Positions 1-7,407 of a stretch of DNA of 15,515 nt are shown here, one piece after another. A program made the translations under genes and the position numbers. The DNA comes from DAOUMU01 sp034409055 (lineage in GTDB: Bacteria; Chloroflexota; Anaerolineae; 4572-78; J111): the NCBI GenBank assembly GCA_034409055.1, contig DAOUMU010000472.1:1-15515 (forward strand). The letters are read 5' to 3'. Each line of letters opens with the position of its first letter. Position 1 is the stretch's first letter. The notes below the pieces were generated by a model, which ran no database searches, was not told the origin of the DNA, and saw only the letters and a program-made list of their open reading frames with translations.

Positions 1-32
1 ACTGCTAAGAAACAAATCTTTGCTCGCGGCGT

Positions 33-61
33 GGTCCGTGACCTGCCGCCGGTCACGGACC
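33..61. repeat. Perfect 11-bp inverted repeat (hairpin)
   Basis: GGTCCGTGACC at 33-43 is exactly complementary to 51-61 around a 7-nt TGCCGCC loop. No T-run follows, so it is not a standard intrinsic terminator. It may be the end of an upstream transcript, a leader hairpin or a dispersed palindrome. No coding sequence is visible in 1-270. Confidence 0.6.
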
Positions 62-81
62 GACTTGGAGCGTATGTTTCT

Positions 82-111
82 GGCCCATTGAAGACCTGGC
101 AGGTCTGGGCC
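82..111. repeat. Interrupted hairpin
   Basis: GGCCC (82-86) pairs with GGGCC (107-111), and AGACCT (92-97) pairs with AGGTCT (101-106) around a 3-nt loop. Five unpaired bases (ATTGA) form a one-sided bulge. This is the second of three consecutive hairpins ahead of the molybdenum hydroxylase genes. Its function is unknown. Confidence 0.5.
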
Positions 112-137
112 GCTGATAACTGATAACTGCTAAGAAA
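112..137. repeat. Simple repeat TGATAACTG with ACTGCTAAGAAA tail
   Basis: CTGATAACTGATAACTG is followed by CTAAGAAA. The 12-mer ACTGCTAAGAAA (126-137) also occurs at the very first bases of the window (1-12). The left edge is therefore probably the end of another copy of the same element. The same TGATAACTG vocabulary recurs at 1647-1716. Confidence 0.6.
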
Positions 138-151
138 ACGCCGTTAGGCCC

Positions 152-196
152 GGGGGCTTGGGTGATGGACTGACCCGACGCCCCCTGCTATTTTTT
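152..196 (+). terminator. Strong intrinsic terminator upstream of the molybdenum hydroxylase genes
   Basis: GGGGGC (152-157) plus TTGGGT (158-163) pair with ACCCGA (173-178) and GCCCCC (180-185). The stem is 12 bp with one bulged C and one G-T pair, and the loop is 9 nt. TGCTA and six Ts (191-196) follow. It most likely ends the transcript of a gene lying left of the window. Because it is only 75 nt before the first start codon, it could instead be an attenuator in the leader. Confidence 0.7.
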
Positions 197-219
197 ATTA
201 ACTGCGTAATACATCCTTA

Positions 220-231
220 ATTATGCATAAT
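220..231. promoter_or_regulatory. 12-bp palindrome in the promoter region of the molybdenum hydroxylase genes
   Basis: ATTATGCATAAT is a perfect 12-bp palindrome located 40 bp before the GTG start at 271. It contains a CATAAT that could serve as a weak -10 box, but I see no convincing -35 partner. It could be an operator, or AT-rich promoter sequence that happens to be symmetric. Confidence 0.35.
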
Positions 232-270
232 CGATACAGAATTTATACCATTTTGAGGAGGTGATGTATT

Positions 271-1167
271 GTGCATACTCCAACTCCCGGACTCCCGGAG
301 TTCGACTATGTGAAACCGGCCTCGCTGGCCGAGGCTAGCCAGTTCTTGGCTGAGCACGCTGGCCAGGCGCGTCCGTTTATGGGCGGTACCGATACCTTTG
401 TGCGGATGCGTGATGGTTTCTGGCAAGAGAAATATATCGTCGATGTAAAAAACTTGGATGGGATGAACGAGGTCACCTTCGATCCCACTACCGGCCTGAC
501 TATCGGTGCGTCGGTCAGTATGAACCGGGTTATCGCTTCGCCGGAGGTGAACGATTACTATCCCGTGCTGGCTGAGGCAGCCCGCACCGTGGCCAGCTAC
601 CAGTTACGGACACGAGCTACCGTCGTCGGTAATATCTGTAATGCCTCGCCAGCGGGTGATACCATCGGCGCATGCATGGTGCTGAAAGGAACACTCCGGG
701 TCTATGGGCTGGATGGCATACGCGAGGAGTCACTAAGCACTTTCTTCCTTGGTCCTGGCCAGACGGTCTTGAAACCGGGAGACATTGTCACCGCTATCAT
801 CCTGCCCGTTCCCCCTGAAAATTATGCCGCCAAATATATTAAGCTGGGCCGTAATGCCATTGGTGATCTGGCCATTGTGGGGGTAACCGTGCTGGGCTAT
901 CCCGACAGCAACGCCCCGTCTGGTTATCGCTTCCGGTTGGCCCTGGCCTCAGTCGCCCCAATCCCCCTGGTGCCGACCGAGGCCGAAACCATCCTGGCCG
1001 AAAGGCCAATCACCGAGGCCACCATCGCTGAAGCGGCCCAGGCCGCTATGGAAGCCTGCACCCCCATCGACGACGCCCGTAGCAGTGCCCGTTATCGTCA
1101 GTTGATGGTCAGGAATTTAACGAAAAAAGCTCTGAGAGAAGTTTGGGAAAAGATCAGTAATCAGTGA
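271..1167 (+). CDS. Molybdenum hydroxylase, FAD-binding (medium) subunit, CoxM/XdhB type
   Basis: This 298-residue protein is the FAD subunit that relays electrons from the FeS subunit of a xanthine oxidase-family enzyme. The start is GTG, chosen because GAGGAGGTGA lies just upstream (255-264). Visible FAD-binding motifs are MGGTD at residues 37-41 and the canonical TVVGNICNASPAGD at 117-130. Length is normal for the family (about 280-300). The C-terminal domain (about 180-298) has the usual LALASVAPIP segment. The last codons (ISNQ and stop) lie inside a simple repeat that continues downstream, so the original C-terminus has probably been overwritten by the repeat. The partner subunits at 1733 and 2228 are separated from it by an inserted unrelated gene. 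The substrate (xanthine, nicotinate, other heteroaromatics or aldehydes) cannot be read from this subunit. Confidence 0.92.
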   Translation: MHTPTPGLPEFDYVKPASLAEASQFLAEHAGQARPFMGGTDTFVRMRDGFWQEKYIVDVKNLDGMNEVTFDPTTGLTIGASVSMNRVIASPEVNDYYPVLAEAARTVASYQLRTRATVVGNICNASPAGDTIGACMVLKGTLRVYGLDGIREESLSTFFLGPGQTVLKPGDIVTAIILPVPPENYAAKYIKLGRNAIGDLAIVGVTVLGYPDSNAPSGYRFRLALASVAPIPLVPTEAETILAERPITEATIAEAAQAAMEACTPIDDARSSARYRQLMVRNLTKKALREVWEKISNQ

Positions 1168-1200
1168 TTAGTAATCAGTGATCAGTAATCAGTGGCAGTG
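1153..1200 (+). repeat. Degenerate simple repeat, ATCAGTA/ATCAGTG units
   Basis: Consecutive 7-mers of the form ATCAGTA, ATCAGTG and ATTAGTA run from within the last codons of the FAD-subunit gene to just before the next gene. They match, in reversed orientation, the repeat at 1647-1716 on the other side of that gene. Confidence 0.8.
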
Positions 1201-1222
1201 AACAGAGGCGAAGCGAAGTAAG

Positions 1223-1660
1223 ATGAGTAATTTGCCGTATGTGGAAAGTTTCCGTGATCTTGTGGTATATAAGAAAGCACGGCAGTTGTCCCTGGAGATT
1301 TTCCAGATTACGGCTACCTTTCCCAAAGAGGAAATGTTTTCGCTGACTGATCAGATTCGAAGGTCTTCACGTTCTATCGGCGCACAAATTGCAGAGGCCT
1401 GGGCAAAAAGGCGATACGAAAGGCATTTCGTGAGCAAACTCACTGATGCTGATGGGGAGCAGCAAGAAACACAGCATTGGCTTGATACGGCTGCCGATTG
1501 TGGCTACCTGACCCAGAAACAGGTTGCGCCTCTTAAGGAAAAGTGTGCCGAGATCGGTCGTTTGCTCGGTGGTATGATTGCCAAGGCTGACCTGTTCTGC
1601 GGAACCTCACCTAAGACGATTCGTGAGTCCACTAAGGATTACTTCATCAGTGACCAATGA
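1223..1660 (+). CDS. Four-helix-bundle protein, S23/23S-rRNA-intervening-sequence type
   Basis: This 145-residue all-helical protein has the family signature: an N-terminal FRDLVVYKKARQLSLEIFQ helix, then FPKEEMFSLTDQIRRSSRSIGAQIAEAW, then a polar helix around 72-95 and a C-terminal amphipathic helix (LKEKCAEIGRLLGGMIAK). These small bundles were first described in 23S rRNA intervening sequences and are common as stand-alone genes in Chloroflexota and Bacteroidota. Related proteins (Avd) act as accessory factors in diversity-generating retroelements. No molecular function is established for the stand-alone type. Its start has only a weak ribosome binding site (GCGAAGTAAG). It interrupts an otherwise contiguous three-subunit enzyme operon. 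It is bounded by simple repeats in opposite orientation (1153-1200 and 1647-1716), and its own last residues (FISDQ) come from the repeat. This looks like an inserted cassette. Confidence 0.85.
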   Translation: MSNLPYVESFRDLVVYKKARQLSLEIFQITATFPKEEMFSLTDQIRRSSRSIGAQIAEAWAKRRYERHFVSKLTDADGEQQETQHWLDTAADCGYLTQKQVAPLKEKCAEIGRLLGGMIAKADLFCGTSPKTIRESTKDYFISDQ

Positions 1661-1716
1661 CCAGTGATAACTGATCACCGATAACTGATCACTGATCACT
1701 GATAACTGGTCACTGT
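1647..1716 (-). repeat. Degenerate simple repeat, inverted relative to 1153-1200
   Basis: TGATAACTGATCACTGATC-type units run from the 3' end of the four-helix-bundle gene to just before the Shine-Dalgarno of the FeS subunit. Read on the - strand they become ATCAGTG/ATCAGTT units, matching the + strand repeat at 1153-1200. The gene between is therefore flanked by an imperfect inverted pair. Confidence 0.75.
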
Positions 1717-1732
1717 TTATCCGGAGGCTAGA

Positions 1733-2197
1733 ATGGCTTTTCATAAAATTACCCTTACCGTCAACGGTGAAACGGAGATCGTTGACGTCCCATCCCACAT
1801 GACACTCCTGCAAATGCTCCGTAAAGAATTGGTCCTGACCGGCACTAAAAATGGTTGTGCGGCCGGCGAGTGTGGCGCTTGCACCGTGATGATGAACGGT
1901 GAGCCGGTTAATAGTTGCATGGTCTTGGCCGTTGAATGTGACGGAGCTGAAATTACCACCGTCGAAGGTCTGGCCCATGATGGACAACTTGATCCGGTTC
2001 AAGAAGCCATTATCGAAGCGGGAGGGGTCCAGTGTGGCTTTTGCACGCCTGGTGTTTTAATATCTGCCCGGGCCCTTCTGGATCGCAACCCCAATCCGGC
2101 TGAGCCAGAAATTCGTGAGGCCCTGGTTGGCAATTTGTGCCGTTGTACGGGGTATGTGCGAATTATCGAAGGGGTGAAGCAAGCGGCGAAGATGTGA
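1733..2197 (+). CDS. Molybdenum hydroxylase, 2x[2Fe-2S] (small) subunit, CoxS/XdhC type
   Basis: This 154-residue iron-sulfur subunit carries electrons from the molybdenum site to FAD. The N-terminal plant-ferredoxin-like domain has C42, C47, C50 and C62 (GCAAGECGACTV). The helical C-terminal domain has C101, C104, C136 and C138 (QCGFCTPG and CRCTGY) for the second cluster, with the conserved Q100 that contacts the molybdopterin. All eight cysteine ligands are present and the length is typical. The ATG is preceded by CCGGAGG (1720-1726). It is followed after 30 bp by the large subunit. The arrangement FAD, FeS, Mo is the CoxMSL-like order, here broken by the four-helix-bundle gene. Confidence 0.95.
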   Translation: MAFHKITLTVNGETEIVDVPSHMTLLQMLRKELVLTGTKNGCAAGECGACTVMMNGEPVNSCMVLAVECDGAEITTVEGLAHDGQLDPVQEAIIEAGGVQCGFCTPGVLISARALLDRNPNPAEPEIREALVGNLCRCTGYVRIIEGVKQAAKM

Positions 2198-2227
2198 TTT
2201 TGTAAACATCCGATAAGGAGAAAATAG

Positions 2228-4576
2228 ATGGCAATGGCTGACACGAAAAAATTGCCCGGTCCAATTGGCCAGAACATGCCGCGTTTGGATGTTCAAGAGA
2301 AGGTGACTGGGAGTGCAGTTTATACTGATGATCTTCAATTTGGCAAAGACTTGTTATACGCGCGTATTAAACGCAGTCCTCATCCTCATGCCCTGATCAA
2401 ATCCATCGATACTAGCAAAGCGGGAGCCTTACCCGGCCTGAAAGTGGTGGTAACCGGCGACGATTTTCCCAATCACATCGGGCTATATCTGAAAGATAAA
2501 TATATTTTCGCCCGGGACCGGGTGCGCTTTGTCGGTGAACCGGTAGTCGGTGTGGCCGGGATCAGTGAAGAGATCGCTGAAAAAGCTCTGGAGTTGATTG
2601 AGGTCGAATATGAGCCTTTGGAACCTGTCTTCGACCCTGAATTTGGGGCCTCTCCTGAAGCCCCTTTGATCCATCCTGATCTGGCCGATTACGAAGCACC
2701 TGATTTTATTTTCCCCAAACCGGGCACAAACATTGCCAATCACTTCAAGATTCGTAAGGGTGATGTGGATAGTGCCTGGGAGAAATGCGCGGCCATCGTC
2801 GAGCGGAAGTTTCGCATTCCGCACATCCAGCACGTGCCTATTGAGCCGCACGTAGCCGTAGCCAAGGTGGGAAAAAATGGCAAAGCCACCCTCTGGGCCT
2901 CTTCTCAGTCCCCTTTTGCCCAACGGAATATCATTGCCAAGTCATTGGGTATCTCCCAGAGTGATATGCGGGTGATTGCTCCCTATGTGGGGGGTGGCTT
3001 TGGCTGCAAGGCCGGCGTGACGATGGAAGCTTTGCCAGTGGCCATCGCTACCAAGGCCAAAGGCCGTCCGGTGAAATTGCTCCTGACCCGGGAAGAGGAA
3101 TTCTACACCAACTTTGTCCGCCAGGGTTTGGTCATCAAACTCAAAGTGGGCTGCGACAAAGAGGGTAAGCTGCTGGCTATGGAAAACACAATGTATTGGG
3201 ATGGCGGAGCTTCGACCGAATATGGGGTCAACATCACCCGCGCCGGTGGCTACAGCAGCACCGGCCCCTACAACATCCCCAACGTCAAGACTGATAGCCT
3301 GTGTGTTTACACCAACCACCCCATCGGCGGAGCCTATCGTGGCTTTGGTATGTCTGAACTGCATACCGCCGTCGATCAATGTATGGATGAGTTGGCCGAA
3401 AAAATCGGTATGGATAAAGTCGAGTTTCACAAACTCAACTGTGTCAAAGGTGGTGACACGCTGGTTACCGGGATGACCATACATCCCACGGGTTTAACCG
3501 AATGTATTGAAAAGGTGGCGGAAGCGCTCGATTGGGGCAACAAAGCATCCGCCAGTGCCCCCAACAAACGTCGGGGTAAAGGCATTGCCTTAATGTGGAA
3601 GGCCCCGGCCATGCCGCCCAACGCCGGCTCAAGTGCCTGGGTTGAACTGAATGAGGATGGTACGCTCACCGTGGGCTTGGGTGGTCAGGAAATTGGCCAG
3701 GGTTCCTTTACTGTGGCCGCTCAGATGGCGGCGGCTGCGTTGGGAGTGCCTTACGATTGGGTACGCATTGCCGGACCACTCGACACGCAGTATAGCCCTT
3801 ATGAGTGGCAAACCGTGGCCAGTCGCCTCACCTGGAGTATGGGCAATGCCATTGTCAGTGCAGCCAAAGATGCTCGCCAACAGATTCTAAACATGGTGGC
3901 CGATGCCTGGGATGAAAATCCTGACGAGCTGGATATTGTCGACGGCACGGTCGTTTCTTATCAGAGTGAACAAGAGGTTCCGTTGCAAGACATTGTGGTC
4001 TACGGTCTGCCGAAGGGGGATGGCTGGACAGGGGGACCGATTGTGGGACGGGGTAATTTTATGCCCACCTACGTGACCGGCCTGGATCCGGAAACCGGCC
4101 AGGGCGAGCGGGCCGTGGTTCATTACACCACCGGTGCGCAGGGACTGGAAATCGAAATCGACCTGAATACAGGCAAGATCGATATTATTAAGGCCGTGGC
4201 TGCCTTTGACGTGGGCAAGGCCATCAATCCGGAATTGGTGAAAGCCCAGATTGAGGGCGGTTTTATCCAGGGCTTGAGTTCGGCCATGTTTGAGGAAATT
4301 CAGTTGAAAGAGGGGGTGATGCAAAACCCCAGTTTTGTGGACTATCGTATTGCCACCACGGCCGATGTCCCGCCAAAAATGGAAAGCATCATCGTTGAAG
4401 TGCCGCAGGATGACGGACCGTGGGGCGCGCGCGGCATCGGTGAGCATCCAATGGTGCCCACCATCGCTGCCCTGGCCAATGCGATCTATGATGCCGTTGG
4501 CGTTCGCATGGAAGGTCCGCCGTTTTCGGCGGAAAAGGTCTATCTGGCTATGGTGGAAGCAGGAGTTGTAAACTGA
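2228..4576 (+). CDS. Molybdenum hydroxylase, molybdopterin-binding (large) catalytic subunit
   Basis: This 782-residue catalytic subunit of a xanthine oxidase-family hydroxylase uses water-derived oxygen to hydroxylate an aromatic heterocycle or aldehyde carbon. The N-terminal a/b hammerhead domain (about 15-140) is followed by two molybdopterin-binding domains. Visible motifs are GGGFGCK at 255-261, AYRGFG at 369-374, GGQEIGQG in the third quarter, and the C-terminal GARGIGE whose E739 is the expected catalytic glutamate. The active-site loop is AYRGFG. It is neither the AYxCSFR loop of form I CO dehydrogenase nor the AYRGAGR loop of form II, so this is not a CO dehydrogenase. The closest activities by family are xanthine/purine, nicotinate or 4-hydroxybenzoyl-CoA type hydroxylases, and I cannot choose among them. 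The start ATG follows AAGGAG (2214-2219). A GC-rich hairpin follows the stop. Confidence 0.94.
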   Translation: MAMADTKKLPGPIGQNMPRLDVQEKVTGSAVYTDDLQFGKDLLYARIKRSPHPHALIKSIDTSKAGALPGLKVVVTGDDFPNHIGLYLKDKYIFARDRVRFVGEPVVGVAGISEEIAEKALELIEVEYEPLEPVFDPEFGASPEAPLIHPDLADYEAPDFIFPKPGTNIANHFKIRKGDVDSAWEKCAAIVERKFRIPHIQHVPIEPHVAVAKVGKNGKATLWASSQSPFAQRNIIAKSLGISQSDMRVIAPYVGGGFGCKAGVTMEALPVAIATKAKGRPVKLLLTREEEFYTNFVRQGLVIKLKVGCDKEGKLLAMENTMYWDGGASTEYGVNITRAGGYSSTGPYNIPNVKTDSLCVYTNHPIGGAYRGFGMSELHTAVDQCMDELAEKIGMDKVEFHKLNCVKGGDTLVTGMTIHPTGLTECIEKVAEALDWGNKASASAPNKRRGKGIALMWKAPAMPPNAGSSAWVELNEDGTLTVGLGGQEIGQGSFTVAAQMAAAALGVPYDWVRIAGPLDTQYSPYEWQTVASRLTWSMGNAIVSAAKDARQQILNMVADAWDENPDELDIVDGTVVSYQSEQEVPLQDIVVYGLPKGDGWTGGPIVGRGNFMPTYVTGLDPETGQGERAVVHYTTGAQGLEIEIDLNTGKIDIIKAVAAFDVGKAINPELVKAQIEGGFIQGLSSAMFEEIQLKEGVMQNPSFVDYRIATTADVPPKMESIIVEVPQDDGPWGARGIGEHPMVPTIAALANAIYDAVGVRMEGPPFSAEKVYLAMVEAGVVN

Positions 4577-4620
4577 AGTATCGAATAAATGAATGACAAA
4601 CCAATTTGATATTTTGCTTA

Positions 4621-4654
4621 AGCAGGCCCGGCTGCGTCATTGACCGGGCTTGCT
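4621..4654 (+). terminator. Hairpin after the molybdenum hydroxylase operon
   Basis: AGCAGGCCCGG (4621-4631) pairs with CCGGGCTTGCT (4644-4654), 11 bp with one G-T pair and a 12-nt loop. Only a weak T-rich tail (ATTTGAA) follows, so termination is probably partial. It lies just before the nitrilase gene and rules out the TTG at 4650 as that gene's start, since that codon would be inside the stem. Confidence 0.5.
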
Positions 4655-4676
4655 ATTTGAAATAGGAGTACTGTTT

Positions 4677-5642
4677 ATGCAAAACATTCGGGTCGCCTCG
4701 GTACAATTCAATCATACCCCAGGTGACAAAAAAGCTAACATGGCCAAGATCCGAACCTTTGTGCAGGATGCGGCCAGGCAGCAGGTAGAATTAATCGTAT
4801 TCCCGGAGATGTGTATTACGGGCTATTGGCACCTGCGCCATCTCTCGCGGGACGAGATCGATGCCCTGGCCGAACCGGTTCCGGCTGGACCGTCCACGCA
4901 ATCGCTCCTGGCCCTATCCCGGCAGCACCATATGACCATCGGCGCTGGCTTGATTGAGCGAGCGGAAGACGGTACACTTTACAATACCTATGTGGTGATG
5001 ATGCCCAACGGCCAGACACGCCACCATCGTAAGCTCCACTGCTTTATCAGTGAGTATATGGCCTCCGGTCGTGAGTATACCGTCTTTGATCTGCCCCAGG
5101 GTTGTGGGGTGGGGATACTGATTTGTTACGACAATAACCTGGGGGAAAATGTCAGAATTACCGCCTTAATGGGTGCCAAGATTCTGCTGGCTCCTCATCA
5201 AACCGGTGGCTGTAATTCTCCCGATCCCCATACGATGGGTAAAGTGGATAGAGCCTTGTGGGACAACAGGCATCGTGACCCGGCCAGTATTGAAGCAGAG
5301 TTTCGCGGTCCCAAGGGGCGCGAGTGGTTGCTACGCTGGCTGCCAACCCGAGCTCACGATAATGGTCTATTTCTCATCTTCAGTAATGGGGTTGGCCCGG
5401 ACGATGACGAAGTCCGTACCGGCAATGCTATGATCGTCGATCCCTATGGTCGCATTTTGGCCGAAACTTGGCAAGCCGACGATGCCATAGTAATTACTGA
5501 TCTGGATATCTCATTGATAGAAAATAGCACGGGCCGACGGTGGATTAAATCTCGTCGCCCCGATTTGTATGGCCCCTTAACTGTTCCGACCGGTCTGGAA
5601 GAAGATACCCGTAAACTCAGATTCGATAAGAAGGGAGTATAA
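4677..5642 (+). CDS. Nitrilase-superfamily carbon-nitrogen hydrolase
   Basis: This is a 321-residue cytosolic C-N hydrolase. The Glu-Lys-Cys catalytic triad is complete: E44 (VFPEMCITGY), K119 (HHRKLH) and C150 (LICYDNN). The superfamily includes nitrilases, aliphatic amidases, beta-ureidopropionase and N-carbamoyl amino acid amidohydrolases. The ICYDNN surroundings of the nucleophile and the HQTGG segment fit an amidase or carbamoylase better than a true nitrilase, but the substrate is not determined. The ATG at 4677 is preferred because AGGAG (4664-4668) lies 8 nt before it and the sequence MQNIRVASVQF starts like other family members. A longer reading from TTG 4650 would begin inside a hairpin. 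Its position between a molybdenum hydroxylase and a decarboxylase suggests it opens or deaminates a nitrogen-containing intermediate. Confidence 0.88.
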   Translation: MQNIRVASVQFNHTPGDKKANMAKIRTFVQDAARQQVELIVFPEMCITGYWHLRHLSRDEIDALAEPVPAGPSTQSLLALSRQHHMTIGAGLIERAEDGTLYNTYVVMMPNGQTRHHRKLHCFISEYMASGREYTVFDLPQGCGVGILICYDNNLGENVRITALMGAKILLAPHQTGGCNSPDPHTMGKVDRALWDNRHRDPASIEAEFRGPKGREWLLRWLPTRAHDNGLFLIFSNGVGPDDDEVRTGNAMIVDPYGRILAETWQADDAIVITDLDISLIENSTGRRWIKSRRPDLYGPLTVPTGLEEDTRKLRFDKKGV

Positions 5643-5666
5643 TTTTATAAGGAGTTATCACGAGAG

Positions 5667-5696
5667 TTGACACACCATCAATGATGAAAATATCCG
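5667..5696 (+). promoter_or_regulatory. Possible promoter of the decarboxylase operon
   Basis: TTGACA (5667-5672) is followed 18 nt later by TATCCG (5691-5696), a poor -10. It is suggestive only because a 109-bp gap separates the nitrilase and carboxyltransferase genes. A 26-bp palindrome at 5701-5726 would overlap the start site. Confidence 0.25.
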
Positions 5697-5700
5697 TACC

Positions 5701-5726
5701 GTAGGGCAAACTTAAGTTTGTCCTAC
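5701..5726. repeat. 26-bp near-perfect palindrome, GTAGGGCAA/TTGTCCTAC family
   Basis: GTAGGGCAAACTT is followed directly by AAGTTTGTCCTAC, symmetric except for one G-T position. The same ends, GTAGGGCAA and TTGTCCTAC, bound the element at 12814-12903, so this is probably a member of a dispersed intergenic palindromic repeat. It sits between the nitrilase and carboxyltransferase genes. Confidence 0.7.
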
Positions 5727-5751
5727 AAGGTCTATTTATAGAGGAGACAAT

Positions 5752-7377
5752 ATGGAACCAGATATAAATGCCCAAACACCCAAAAGTAAAACCGCCTCAC
5801 CGGGAGATGAATCCTCGACGCGGGTTGATGGCCACCAGGCCCTGATCACCGAACTACAGGAGCAGCGGGAAAAGATCAAGCAGGGCGGCGGTCCGAAACG
5901 GATTGAAACCCAACATGCCAAAGGTAAACTCACCGCCCGTGAACGTATCATCCGGTTACTGGACGAGGGGAGCTTTCAGGAGATCAATGCCTACATGACC
6001 CAGCGTCACAGCGATTTTGGGATGGACAAGCAGCGCCATCCAGGCGACAGCGTGGTGGCCGGTTTTGGTAAGATTAACGGACGAACCGTGTGCCTGTATG
6101 CCCAGGACTTTACCGTGTTGGGTGGTTCCTTTTCTGAAGTGCAGGGGCAGAAAGTAGCCAAGGCTATGGACCTGGCATTGCAAGCGGGCGTACCGGTCAT
6201 CGGTCTGAATGACTCTGTAGGCGCGCGCATTCAGGAAGGCGTGTATAGCCTGGCCGCCTATGCCGAACTGTTCTGGCGCAATACCCAGGCCAGTGGGGTC
6301 ATCCCGCAGATCAGCGTCATGCTTGGTCCCTGTGCTGGTGGATCGGTTTATTCCCCGGCCCTGACCGATTTTGTGATTATGACCAGGGGCACCAGTCACA
6401 TGTTTATCACCGGTCCCGAGGTCATCAAAACGGTTACCCGTGAAGAGGTAGATTTGGAGACCCTGGGAGGCGCAATGGCCCATAGCACCATTAGTGGTGT
6501 GGCCCACTTTGCCGCTGACCACGAAGATCACGCTCTGGAGTTGACCCGTAAGTTGCTCAGTTATCTACCCTCGAATAATGCTGAGCCACCGCCTGCCCTT
6601 AAACCGAGCGACGACCCCTGGCGCATGGACTCGGAACTCAACACCATTGTCCCCACCGATCCCGGTATCGCTTATGATATGAAAACCGTCATCCACAAAA
6701 TCTTCGACCTGGACAGCTTTATGGAAGTGCATCAGGGCTTTGCTCAGAATGCCATCGTCGGCTTTGCTCGATTGCATGGCCAGGTGGTGGGTGTGGTGGC
6801 CCAGCAGCCAGCCGTACTGGCCGGTGTCATTGATATTGACACTTCAGACAAGATGGCTGGCTTCATCCGTTTCTGTGATGCCTTTAACATTCCCTTGATA
6901 ACCTTTATAGATTCCCCTGGTTTCATGCCTGGCCTGGCCCAGGAACATGGGGGCATCATCCGGCATGGCGCTAAAATCGTCTATGCCTATTCCGAGGCGA
7001 CCGTGCCCAAGTTGTCAATTGTCACCCGTAAGGCTTACGGGGGAGCTTATATTGTGATGAGTAGTAAATACATTCGCACCGATCTGACCTTTGCCTGGCC
7101 CACCGCCGAAATTGCCGTGATGGGACCCGAAGGGGCCGTTAATATTCTCTACCGTAAGCAACTCAAAACGCTGGAAGACCCGGAGGCTGAGCACACCCGT
7201 CTGGTGGCCGAATTCCGCGAGAAGTTCTCCAAACCCTACACCCCAGCGGCCAGTGGTCACATTGACGATATTCTCATTCCGGCCGAAACCCGGCCTCGCC
7301 TGATCGCAGCCCTGGAACTGCTGCGTGACAAGCATGCTACGCTGCCGCCCAAGAAGCATGGCCTGATGCCGGTGTAA
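5752..7377 (+). CDS. mmdA: Acyl-CoA carboxyltransferase / methylmalonyl-CoA decarboxylase alpha subunit
   Basis: This 541-residue carboxyltransferase of the PccB/MmdA family moves the carboxyl group between an acyl-CoA and carrier-bound biotin. It has two crotonase-like halves, about 35-285 and 290-525. The first contains SFSEVQGQK and the oxyanion-type GPCAGG at 192-197. The second contains DSPGFMPG, RKAYGGAYIVMSSK and the GPEGAVNILYRK segment. About 25 extra polar residues precede the core, making it slightly longer than typical MmdA. The ATG follows GAGGAG (5741-5746). Sequence alone cannot separate a propionyl-CoA carboxylase subunit from a decarboxylase. The adjacent gamma, carrier and membrane beta genes, and the lack of a biotin carboxylase, argue for the sodium-pumping decarboxylase. 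The substrate may be methylmalonyl-CoA, glutaconyl-CoA or malonyl-CoA. Methylmalonyl-CoA is the best guess from the PccB-like sequence. Confidence 0.88.
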   Translation: MEPDINAQTPKSKTASPGDESSTRVDGHQALITELQEQREKIKQGGGPKRIETQHAKGKLTARERIIRLLDEGSFQEINAYMTQRHSDFGMDKQRHPGDSVVAGFGKINGRTVCLYAQDFTVLGGSFSEVQGQKVAKAMDLALQAGVPVIGLNDSVGARIQEGVYSLAAYAELFWRNTQASGVIPQISVMLGPCAGGSVYSPALTDFVIMTRGTSHMFITGPEVIKTVTREEVDLETLGGAMAHSTISGVAHFAADHEDHALELTRKLLSYLPSNNAEPPPALKPSDDPWRMDSELNTIVPTDPGIAYDMKTVIHKIFDLDSFMEVHQGFAQNAIVGFARLHGQVVGVVAQQPAVLAGVIDIDTSDKMAGFIRFCDAFNIPLITFIDSPGFMPGLAQEHGGIIRHGAKIVYAYSEATVPKLSIVTRKAYGGAYIVMSSKYIRTDLTFAWPTAEIAVMGPEGAVNILYRKQLKTLEDPEAEHTRLVAEFREKFSKPYTPAASGHIDDILIPAETRPRLIAALELLRDKHATLPPKKHGLMPV

Positions 7378-7407
7378 TGAAAATTCAAAGTTTCAGGAGG
7401 TGTTATT

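Noticed and set aside
1647..1716. CRISPR array
   Set aside because: The units are 7-8 bp, directly abutting and degenerate, with no spacers and no cas genes nearby.
1607..2002. 131-codon - strand frame opposite the FeS subunit
   Set aside because: Its C-terminal part is translated simple repeat (repeats of SDQLSVI) and the rest is antisense to conserved cysteine motifs.
2228..4576. Aerobic CO dehydrogenase large subunit
   Set aside because: The active-site loop is AYRGFG. CO dehydrogenase form I needs AYxCSFR with its cysteine.
4650..4676. TTG start giving a nine-residue longer nitrilase
   Set aside because: The TTG is inside the downstream arm of a hairpin and has no ribosome site. ATG 4677 has AGGAG at the right distance.
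5752..7377. Propionyl-CoA carboxylase beta subunit of a biosynthetic carboxylase
   Set aside because: No biotin carboxylase gene is adjacent, while a membrane sodium-pump subunit, a gamma-like subunit and a separate carrier are.
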